Shown piece by piece: positions 55,756 to 64,000 of a stretch of DNA of 64,000 nt. The notes beneath the pieces were generated by a model. The model had not been told where the DNA came from, did no database searches, and worked only from the letters and a program-made list of their open reading frames with translations. The position numbers were made by a program, and so were the translations under genes. Position 1 is the first letter of the stretch. Each line of letters opens with the position of its first letter. Source of the stretch: Oncomelania hupensis (lineage: Eukaryota > Mollusca > Gastropoda > Littorinimorpha > Pomatiopsidae); assembly GCA_036898135.1 (NCBI GenBank), contig CM072512.1, positions 9,164,998-9,228,997 of the forward strand, given 5' to 3'.

Positions 55756-56500
55756 TAGAATGTGTAAATGTGTGCAAAGGTAGAATGTGTGAATGTGTGC
55801 AAAGGTAGAATGTGTGAATGTGTGCAAAGGTAGAATGTGTGAATGTGTGCAAGGGTAAAATGTGTGAATATATGCAAAGGTAGAATGTGTGCAAAGGTAG
55901 AATGTGTGAATGTGTGCAAGGGTAGAATGTGTGAATATGTGCAAAGGTAGAATGTATGCAAAGGTAGATTGTGTGAATGTGTGCAAGGGTAGAATGTGTG
56001 AATATGTGCAAAGGTAGAATGTGTGAATGTGTGCAAGGGTAGAATGTGTGAATGTGTGCAAGGGTAGAATGTGTGAATGTGTGCAATAGTAGAATGTGTG
56101 AGTGTGTGCAAGGGTAGAATGTGTGAGTGTGTGCAAGGGGAGAATGTGTGAGTGTGTGCAAAGGTAGAATGTGTGAATGTGTGAAAGGTTAGAATGTGTG
56201 CAAAGGTAGAATGTGTGAGTGTGTGCAAGGGTAGAATGTGTGAGTGTGTGCAAAGGTAGAATGTGTGAATGTGTGCAAGGGTAGAATGTGTGCAAAGGTA
56301 GAATGTGTGAGTGTGTGCAAGGGTAGAATGTGTGAATGTGTGCAAAGGTAGAATGTGTGAGTGTGTGCAAGGGTAGAATGTGTGAATGTGTGCAAAGGTA
56401 GAATGTGTGAGTGTGTGCAAGGGTAGAATGTGTGCAAAGGTAGAATGTGTGAGTGTGTGCAAAGGTAGAATGTGTGAGCGTGTGCAAGGGTAGAATGTGT
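55756..56500. repeat. 25-bp minisatellite with 17-bp short variant
   Basis: Unit TAGAATGTGTGAATGTGTGC plus AAAGG or AAGGG, about 30 copies. Some units lack the inner 8 bp (TAGAATGTGTGCAAAGG). The long minus frames (HTFYLCTHSH...) are translations of this array. Confidence 0.95.
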
Positions 56501-56515
56501 TAATATCAGCTATAT

Positions 56516-57012
<497 letters not shown>

Positions 57013-57060
57013 ATAGTTTTAAATAGGACTTTTGACTTTTTTACTTTTAAAATGCATAAT

Positions 57061-57087
57061 CCTTTTTTTTTTTTTTTTTTTTTTTTG
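57061..57087. repeat. Poly(T) run
   Basis: About 26 T followed by G-rich sequence. Confidence 0.95.
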
Positions 57088-57214
57088 GGGGGGTGGGGTA
57101 TAATCCCTTAATGTCTAAACCTAACCGTGTGATATCTAATTGTTTGGATCGTCTAAAATGATCGTCTTTTAAAACCCTTAATGTCTAAATTCCAATCCCA
57201 AACATTTGAAAAAA

Positions 57215-57215
<1 letters not shown>

Positions 57216-57250
<35 letters not shown>

Positions 57251-57264
57251 CACACACACACACA

Positions 57265-57295
<31 letters not shown>

Positions 57296-57377
57296 GAACT
57301 CACTTTGTTTCTCCTCTTCCTCTCTGTCTCTGTCTCTCTGTCTCTCTCTCTCTCTCTGTCTCTCTCTCTCTCTGTTT
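57216..57377. repeat. (GA)n, (AC)n and (CT)n cluster
   Basis: GA 57216-57249, AC 57250-57294, CT/CTGT 57311-57372. GA and CT flanks make an imperfect palindrome around the AC run. Confidence 0.95.
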
Positions 57378-57539
57378 GTCTGCGAAAGGTCGTGTGTTGA
57401 GACGTAATCATTCCCATTAGCCGAAGGACATTGGCCTATCACAATGATGATAGGATCAGTGTATTACCCAGACAATTCTGTCTTTAGCTTGAATGGCAGT
57501 ATCCTATCAAATTAGGATACTATTTTGGGAAAGATATAT

Positions 57540-57601
57540 TATCCAGATTCTGCGCGTTGACTTGATCTGTCTTTAGGGGAAAATGCGCTGTATTAATGCC
57601 C

Positions 57602-57602
<1 letters not shown>
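57540..57602 (+). mobile_element. LINE 3' end fragment
   Basis: 'aaaatgcgctgtattaatgc' before an AAT array is the L2-type 3' terminus seen at 19895. Confidence 0.45.

Positions 57603-57694
<92 letters not shown>
57603..57694. repeat. (AAT)n array, split by a transposon
   Basis: About 30 units; AAT resumes at 58912 on the far side of the inserted element. Confidence 0.97.
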
Positions 57695-57697
<3 letters not shown>

Positions 57698-58911
57698 GAC
57701 ATGAGATTTTGCCGGTTTTTTCCGGAAATCCGGTATTTTAGACCCTCCCAGGATCGTTCTCGAGATCGGTGTAAATTCGAGGAGAAAATTTAATGGTATA
57801 CATAAGAGGTTTTGTACAAGTCTGAGAGTGAGAAGCGATCGGTCATAAATTATTCTCAAACAGCTTGTTCTTAAAGTGCTCGATTTGATTTCCAGTAGCT
57901 TATTCTCAAACTGCACAAATAATGTATTAATTTCCAAGGAGGTTCGGTATCTATGGTTCAATGTTGAAAACCAGAAGGATAAAGCTAACGTGTTGTGCTG
58001 GTTACTTCAACCTGTCACAGTTGTTCTTCATAGCGTGAATCGTCATGTTTTCGAAAGTGAAAGCCAGTGAGAAATCTCAGGTGTTTGAAATAGACAAAAG
58101 CGTGCGAAACAAATGGAAATTTTTGTGGTTAGAAGAAAAGGTTGAAATAGATATCGGAAAGGGGAAGGAGGTGAAGAAACATAAAGTATCTTTGGGCGAT
58201 ACACTGGATAAAATAAATCGAAAGTAAAATAAAGTCAAAAAACAACAAATAGTAAATATCAACAGATACTTTAATTAATCAACTGCACAGAACAAATGCA
58301 TTTTTGAGCTAAGCTCTTCCTCAGATTACATACAAACAACAAATAAAAAGATAGATACAAATCTTGTTTGAACCTCTCAGAAGGCAACACCTGTTGGAGT
58401 TCACTTCTTTGACCAAGAACTTATAACTAATAAATAACGAATTTTTGTTCCACTATACTGAAGTTGGTTGTACTTTGGTCTATTACAGTATAGGTGATGT
58501 GCACTGTGTAAAATGTCTTTTTATTAAGTTGATGTAATTAACTTTGTGTTGCTGCAGATGTTGGTTTTTGTGCTAAAAAGTCCTAATTAAAAATCAGAAT
58601 ATTCAGAAATGGCTGTGCTTTTTTTATTTTGTTTTCATTGCTTTTTAAAGTTACTCAGTAACTTAGAACTGTAAATTACAGATGAAAGTGCAAGGTACTA
58701 CTGTGGCTAAGTAAGCATTCCTCTTGTGCATATTTGCTGAGTGATATATTGTAGTACCATTTTAGCAGTTTGTCTTTGTAGTTTCATGTGTTAAGTTTGC
58801 TGACCTTTCTTTCAGGGGAGCCTGAAAAACAGTTTAGATTTTTTAACGATTCCTTTTTTCTGGACCCCGGCCATTTCAGGTTTTTTCACATTTTCTTAAT
58901 CTCATGTCTGT
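57695..58911 (+). mobile_element. DNA transposon remnant inserted in an AAT array (1,217 bp)
   Basis: Inverted termini ACAGACATGAGATT are perfect over 14 bp. Weaker similarity continues (ggttttttcc against tgaaaaaacc). AAT units lie on both sides, so the target duplication is hidden. Inside is a 60-codon frame with an N-terminal transposase look and, on the minus strand at about 58295-58335, a CTGAGGA-hairpin-AAAA motif. Superfamily unresolved (hAT- or KDZ-like possible). Confidence 0.65.
58045..58227 (+). CDS. Short ORF, possible transposase N-terminus relic
   Basis: Sixty codons: MFSKVKASEKSQVFEIDKS, VRNKWKFLWLEEKVEIDIGK and GKEVKKHKVSLGDTLDKIN. The KWKFLWLEE phrase is reminiscent of sequence just before the BED-type finger in hAT-like transposases, but no finger cysteines follow. 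An ATG in fair context, a stop and position within the terminal-repeat element support a relic, not an independent gene. Function unproven. Confidence 0.35.
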   Translation: MFSKVKASEKSQVFEIDKSVRNKWKFLWLEEKVEIDIGKGKEVKKHKVSLGDTLDKINRK

Positions 58912-58994
58912 AATAATAATAACAATAATAATAATAATAAAAATAACAATAACAACAACAACAACAACAACAACAAGAAGAAGAAGAAGAAGAT
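58912..58994. repeat. (AAT)n/(AAC)n/(AAG)n tail
   Basis: AAT units grading into AAC and AAG; the continuation of the array split at 57695. Confidence 0.93.
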
Positions 58995-59786
58995 GATTAT
59001 TATTATTGTGTCTGGTAATCTTACCAGCTAAATATTTTATATTGATTAAATATATTGCGACTGCCTTCCAAACCACTCGAACGGTGAAGCTCTTACTTAG
59101 CATGATTGAAATTATCTCATCAAGTTAGTATAATACTTTGGATTGGTCGCACAATAGAATCACTATCGTCTCCAGATAATTCATTGTATCTTGCAAGTTA
59201 TTCTTATTAGATCTGCTAGCTTGTATGAGCGTTCCCCACCAAGTCAGACTTATTTATTTATGATACAGTCTTCTTCTTACCCAGATCGTTCTATGCTTCT
59301 CCTAGGCTCCTTGCTGCTGTATACACGTACAACCTTTAATTGTTTGAATGTGCGTATACAAGGTCTACACTGGCGAATCAATCATTGCAGTGCAATGTGT
59401 ATAAAGGGTTAGTACCGTGTATGACGGTAGAGTAGGATATGATGTATTATATCACGTGGTCACCATCCTGTGAAGTGGCTTGTGTCAATGTACGTCGCTT
59501 TATTTAGACTATCGGTCTTTTCCAAGATTCAAGAATTAATCCCTTTACTCGCCCCTTTTGGAGTGTGGAGAATACAAAAACATAAGCATAACAATTATAA
59601 ACCAGTTGTAAAAAGAATATAACAATAGCATAACTCTAACATTCCAACTTTAACGTTCAAAACAATAACATTGTACCAATTTTGTTAATGCTACATAATA
59701 CGCTATTTCCAATTATATAAAAAAATTTTTACTCAATTTTAGTAAAAATTGTTGTCCCCTTTCCTGCATGTGATAATGTCTGTTCT
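58995..59786. other. No recognisable feature
   Basis: AT-rich; a 73-codon frame at 59191-59412 without motif. Confidence 0.45.
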
Positions 59787-60052
59787 CTATAGTGCTTTGG
59801 TGAACTCAAGGCGCGGCGATCTGAAGAGTGGCTACTACAGAAGGCGGAAAAGAAATCAAAGTTTACTTTTGAAATTTAGATTGACTGCATCCAATCCCAT
59901 TATAGAAGGGAGGGAGGAATCCAAAGTACCCGGAGAAAACCCTCGGTGTCCTGAAAAATCTCGTACCTAAGTCACGTAAGTTTGGCCCACGCGGTGCTCG
60001 AACCCGGAACCTTCGGCCAAGGCAACCAGCAACCTATCCACTGTGCTGGCAG
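59787..60052 (-). mobile_element. Arg-SINE copy, diverged head
   Basis: Minus strand: 'cgaaggttccgggttcgagc' (B box), 'accgagggttttctccgggt', and 3' 'gatcgccgcgccttgagttc', ending without an ATT tail. Confidence 0.78.
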
Positions 60053-60543
60053 CTGTTAGGTCGACTTACATCAATGTAGTAGACCACGTTCAGCTCAAAT
60101 CACGTAGAAGGTCGTCGTCGTTTTGTTTTAAGAGTTTGGGAATGTAGCTTAACCTTCCTTACGTAGCTTATATAATATTAAATTGCTCAGAGGAAAAGCT
60201 ACGCATACCCTCAAATTTAACTATTATCAAGACTGGGAAGTTATCTTAATTGTCTTGTATGAATGGTATGTCAGCCAAATCAAATTAACTGTACATTTGT
60301 TATGCGGATACATGTATGTGTGTTAGTAGAGAAAGAGAACTGCAAGAGAGTTGATGGATGTGTGTGAGTGTGTGTGTGTGTGTGTGTGTGCATGCGTGCT
60401 TGCGTGTGTGTTTGCGCGCGCGTGTATTTGTGAGTGGGTGCTCCCGGGTATGTCTGAGTGTGTGTTAGAGTAAAGTTGAACGTATATAGTGATTTTATGT
60501 ATTACTGTATTTGTTTTACATTTTCTTTTTTTTTCTTTTTCTT
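60053..60543. other. No gene; GT run
   Basis: GT run at 60361-60392; otherwise unassigned. Confidence 0.5.
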
Positions 60544-60544
60544 A

Positions 60545-60643
60545 TTCCCTGAGACGCAATTGTGCAGTATGAATAACTCCATTGTGGGTAATAAAGATTG
60601 TTTAACTTGACTTGACTCGACTCGACTCGACTTGACTTGACTT
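60545..60643 (+). mobile_element. LINE-like 3' end with (GACTY)n tail
   Basis: 'cattgtgggtaataaagatt' then about eight TTGAC/TCGAC units. A 3' terminus with pentanucleotide tail, comparable to 35108-35197. Confidence 0.5.
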
Positions 60644-60820
60644 CTTTTTGTGTGTGTCGTACACACATGTTTCCTATGTTGTGAGCGTGTTGCAGTGGGG
60701 GGTAGGGGGATCATATATTTTATTAAAACAAAGTCTGTATATACATTTAGTTCAGTTCTTAAAAGTATCGACTTTGTGCGCATAAACTGTGTTTTGGGAG
60801 ACCTGCGCTATAAAAGACTA

Positions 60821-60857
<37 letters not shown>

Positions 60858-61014
60858 GACTGTTTCCACATTGGTGATAATAAAGGCGCGGTTAAAAAAA
60901 ATTAAATAAAATCAAAATGACAAAACTCTTATTAACTGACGACTTTAAACGACGTTAAAATGCTTAACCGTATTTTGGACTATATGAAATTTCTTCTTAT
61001 ATATTTAGGGAAAG
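60644..61014. other. No gene; (CAT)n at 60822-60857
   Basis: A CAT run of about 12 units within unassigned sequence. Confidence 0.6.
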
Positions 61015-61132
61015 GCGTGTATTGGCTGATTGAATGAAGTTATAACTTATAGACTGAATTAAGCTGTACCTTATAAATATAGAGTGAATTAAGCTGTACC
61101 TGTTTTATAGACTGATTGAATAAGCTATAACT
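61015..61132. repeat. Degenerate tandem repeat, about 33-bp unit
   Basis: 'tatagactgaattaagctgt' and variants recur three to four times. Confidence 0.75.
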
Positions 61133-61527
61133 AACCGCACGAAAGGTGTTAACTTTGTCTGTTCGGTTATTGCCCTTTCCAAACCCTCCACACGCTTTCT
61201 CAAATTCTAGGCAGCCGTTTCATCCTGCCATGGATTCTTCAGTATATGGATGCACGGCTTTCGGCGAGAAAGCCCGAAGTTCTCTGCTTCCCGTTTTTTT
61301 TTTTGGACGTGTGTGTTCCTAACTTCCGGTTGCTGAATAGCGTACATCTTTTGATAGTGATATTTTGACCCTGTTGACATGTTTCGCCGTAAATTAAAAG
61401 AAATAAGTCAAAAACGACGATAGATTAAATATATACACTACTAAAGTTACAAATGTATCATGAAAATGTCCATGATAAGAAATGACTACAATCTACATCT
61501 CTACCTTGCCTCGCAAGTTTTGGCCTA
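61133..61527. other. No recognisable feature
   Basis: Nothing identified. Confidence 0.45.
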
Positions 61528-61625
61528 GGGAAGCACGGTGGCCTAAACTTTAAAGATCCTGACGCTCATGTCCTAGACGGGTGAGTGTCGGTAACAAGAA
61601 CACACCTAACATGCACCTTGTGGAA
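61528..61625 (+). mobile_element. SINE2 with internal deletion
   Basis: Head start 'gggaagcacggtggccta' joins directly to 'actttaaagatcctgacgct', skipping the B box and middle body; ends near 'acatgcacctt'. Confidence 0.75.
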
Positions 61626-61659
61626 TCATTTTCCTCGAATACGGGGTATCCACAGTATG

Positions 61660-61680
61660 AAGAAGAAGAAGAAGAAGAAG

Positions 61681-61711
<31 letters not shown>
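61660..61711. repeat. (GAA)n microsatellite
   Basis: About 17 units. Confidence 0.96.
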
Positions 61712-61828
61712 GACAATGAGTGAATGACACTTCAATGGCGGTCTCTCTGATAGCGGCTATTTGGACAGTCGAAAACATCAGGTTTCACATTTCAAAAACC
61801 GATGAAGAACATTAAATCTAGGACTTAC

Positions 61829-61946
61829 ACTTTTCTTCTTCTTTAGTACATAGATATTTAGAAAGGAAAAAGTAACTACATGCCTCAACAAGGTCATCTA
61901 ATTGGTCCATGGTTTGTACTTCCACATGATGCGGACATAAGACTTT
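61829..61946 (-). other. Possible internal exon (weak)
   Basis: On the minus strand a 118-bp open segment (LCPHHVEVQTMDQLDDLVEA, then CSYFFLSKYLCTKEEEK) is bounded upstream by 'cttccggttgcag' (acceptor-like) and downstream by 'gtaagtcc' (a good donor). The frame also stays open across the acceptor, so it may be chance. No family recognised. Confidence 0.2.
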
Positions 61947-62637
61947 CTGCAACCGGAAGTATCGAATACAAGGGCCAAACAACGTGACTTGGCTGCGAAC
62001 TCCCTTAGTCATAGAAAGAAGGAGATGTGTTTCCATGTGTTTGTACTTCCACGATCCTGCTTGCATCTTTCAGCACGTATTTTTGCTTCCCGCCTGTCAT
62101 AAAGAAGATTGGTTCAGTTTTGTCCGAAAGAAAGAGTGCCAAGGCAACAGCCTGTAGCGGTATTACAATACCATTTTGGCAAGCGGTAACAGCGGTAGGA
62201 CATGTGCGTTAGCCATACCGTTTTGGCATGCCCCATTTGTAACGCAGTAGGATCGGTGTCGGGCGCCATCGAGTCGCTGTTTCATGTTGCTGTACAACAG
62301 GTATTGTGTTGAAAACGATGAGAATACCTCAGCCTCCTTACAGATTTTACACACGCGAAATGGCTGCGAAAATCACAAAGTTGTAAACCGTATGACTTGT
62401 GGGGTGCTCCAGGAGATGGGGAAACTATTCGCTTCTTTCTATGTTTTACAACCTGACATAAAAACCACATTAACCTTCTGTTGAAAAAAACAAACCAAAA
62501 ACAACCTGCACGAAATGTATTTGCAGAAGGTTAGAATACTTTCAACGATTGCCCAGACGAGGCAATCTGGGCTATCGCTAAAGTAAGCCAAAATTTCATA
62601 ACCTGTGTTCAACTTTAAATGCCTACAGTTCGTTATA
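61947..62637. other. No recognised gene
   Basis: Short frames on both strands, 60-66 codons, without motifs. Confidence 0.4.
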
Positions 62638-63183
62638 CAAGGGGTCCTCGAGTTACGACGTTGATCCGTTCGTTGGACGCGTCGTAACCCGAGTTCATCG
62701 TTCGTCGGAACGTAAGTTGGAACATAAAGAAAAATACCTGTACTGTACGTACAGTGCTACATGTATATACTGTACTGTAACTGTTAATGACATAACAAAG
62801 TATTAATATTATAATGTCCATTTTAACTTATATGGTGATGACCTTACGTTTGGGAGCCATAACCAAGGGCAAAAAACGATTAAAAAAAATACGTGAGAGA
62901 GATACACGGCGTAAACAACCAAAATGGCGTATGTACAGTGACTGAGCGTAGGAAGCGACGCCAGCGTAGGAAGCGACGCCGTCTTCCCCGCCGTATAATC
63001 ACAACAAAGCGTATTCTTCCGCCGCTCGCCAGAAACTAGCTCCCGTTTTTTTACGTCGCTTACGACGCTAAACCGCGTAAGACGGAAACGACGCGTAATA
63101 TTATTTATTATATTTTTATGGGGAGGGGCGTCGTAACCACGAAACAAGGTAAGACGAGACCGGCGTAACCCGGGGACTTACTG
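62638..63183. mobile_element. pogo/Tigger-like MITE (546 bp)
   Basis: Flanked by TA (62636-62637, 63184-63185). Left end CAAGGGGTCCTCGAGTTACG; right end, reverse-complemented, CAGTAAGTCCCCGGGTTACG. TA target and CAGTNNGTCC-type termini fit Tc1/mariner of the pogo/Tigger branch. Internally rich in 'cgtcgtaac' motifs and a 16-bp direct repeat 'gcgtaggaagcgacgcc'. No transposase. Confidence 0.75.
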
Positions 63184-63191
63184 TATATTTG

Positions 63192-63444
63192 TTAGGCTGG
63201 CACACGCTAGCAATGTTTCAGGCTAAGCAACGTCGAGAAGGGTTAGTACATAGGACAGGTGACCATAATGCACCAAACCACTTAAAAAGATAAAAGCAAG
63301 TGCACGACACACCCTCGTCCACCCAGCTGTGAGAGAGAGGAGATAGACACCCCCCTCATTAAGCTGGCCTAGCGAAAAGTGAGGTCCCAAGCACGTTCCC
63401 TCCCCAACTACCGAAAGGTTACGGGACCCACCTTTACCTTTATA
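63192..63444 (+). mobile_element. 5S rRNA-derived SINE, second subfamily
   Basis: Contains CTAAGCAACGTCGAGAAGGG, then TTAGTACATAGGACAGGTGA and CCAT, aligning with the 5S rRNA internal control region (A box, intermediate element, C box) with substitutions. The 3' end 'cgggacccacctttaccttt' shares its (CTTTAC)-type tail with the chimeric SINEs at 26.6 and 41.7 kb. The upstream tRNA A box is not evident. Confidence 0.68.
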
Positions 63445-63446
63445 TG

Positions 63447-63766
63447 AATGCGCATGCGTGAGAATGTTGTGTATAATAACATATGTATGTGAGCATGTTG
63501 TGTATAATAGCATATGTATGTGAGCATGTTGTCTATAATAGCATATGTATGTGAGAATGTTGTCTATAATAGCATATGTATGTGAGCATGTTGTGTATAA
63601 TAACATTTGTATGTGAGCATGTTGTCTATAATAGCATATGTATGTGAGCATGTTGTCTATAATAGCATATGTATGTGAGAATGTTGTCTATAATAGCATA
63701 TGTATGTGAGCATGTTGTCTATAATAGCATATATATGTGAGAATGTTGTCTATAATCACGTACCAA
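63447..63766. repeat. 31-bp minisatellite, about 10 units
   Basis: Unit GCATATGTATGTGAGCATGT plus TGTCTATAATA. Two variable sites (gcatg/gaatg; tctat/tgtat). A stray partial unit occurs at 63928-63942. Confidence 0.93.
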
Positions 63767-64000
63767 TTAATCTTTAATTTAATGTCTGTTCACACATTTA
63801 GGTGATATTAGACATTGAAAATGTCACTTTTAAAACACTTTAACTATTTCAAAACATAATATCAAAACAAACAGTCTATAAAAGTCTACCAACAGGAGAT
63901 TTAGCAATAACTAATAATAGTAATAACATATGTATGTGAGCAGATATTACAATCAATCGAATTGAATATCACAACTTTTGTTTAATATATGTCATAACAG
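63767..64000. other. No recognisable feature
   Basis: AT-rich end of window. Confidence 0.5.

Noticed and set aside
55532..56487. Overlapping minus-strand frames of 209-305 codons (HTFYLCTHSH repeats)
   Set aside because: Translations of the 25-bp minisatellite plus a GA array; all three frames are open.
63447..63766. CRISPR array
   Set aside because: 31-bp units are contiguous with no spacers, in a eukaryotic context.

Overview
This window looks like intergenic or intronic DNA from a large, repeat-rich invertebrate genome. The best guess is a marine mollusc, probably a gastropod. That is an inference from the element mix: very many (AAT)n, (GAT)n, (CT)n and (GT)n arrays, tRNA-derived SINEs with trinucleotide tails, CR1/L2-like LINEs, 5S-derived SINEs, Kolobok-, pogo- and hAT-like DNA elements, and TTAGGG-type blocks. 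No species marker was found. I see no convincing intact host gene, no rRNA locus, no functional tRNA and no CRISPR array. Most long open frames are translations of simple repeats.

The only long retroelement reading frame is a 5'-truncated LINE reverse transcriptase (9161-10669, minus). Other coding traces are decayed: two LINE RNase H/C-terminal copies (12570-13377 plus; 27250-28150 minus), several L2/CR1 tails (19275, 24477, 30680, 32487, 48508 and 50119), three pieces of another LINE ending in (GGATA)n, and a THAP zinc finger inside a TTAA-flanked DNA transposon (40164-41467).

Layout. 0-9 kb: an Arg-like SINE split by an inverted-repeat element with telomere-like repeats, a second such element, a solo LTR, a 709-bp retroposon, a hAT-like element and a SINE pile-up. 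9-20 kb: the RT LINE, three retroposon copies, an RNase H LINE and an L2 tail. 20-33 kb: SINEs, a second solo LTR of the same length (599 bp), a 5S/tRNA chimeric SINE, LINE ruins, the third telomere-like element and a fold-back element. 33-37 kb: a three-level nest (retroposon > SINE > MULE-like element). 37-44 kb: a 42-bp minisatellite grown inside a SINE, the THAP/Kolobok element, a second 5S/tRNA SINE and a 19-bp minisatellite. 44-51 kb: a retroposon with a 66-bp target duplication, then an apparently perfect 1,611-bp tandem duplication. 51-64 kb: minisatellites, SINEs, a terminal-repeat element inserted in an AAT array, a pogo/Tigger-like element, a 5S-derived SINE and a 31-bp array.

The parts do not form a pathway. 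They work together only as parasites: non-autonomous elements share 3' ends with LINEs, several elements sit inside microsatellites, and repeated nesting leaves target duplications that let individual insertions be dated relative to each other.
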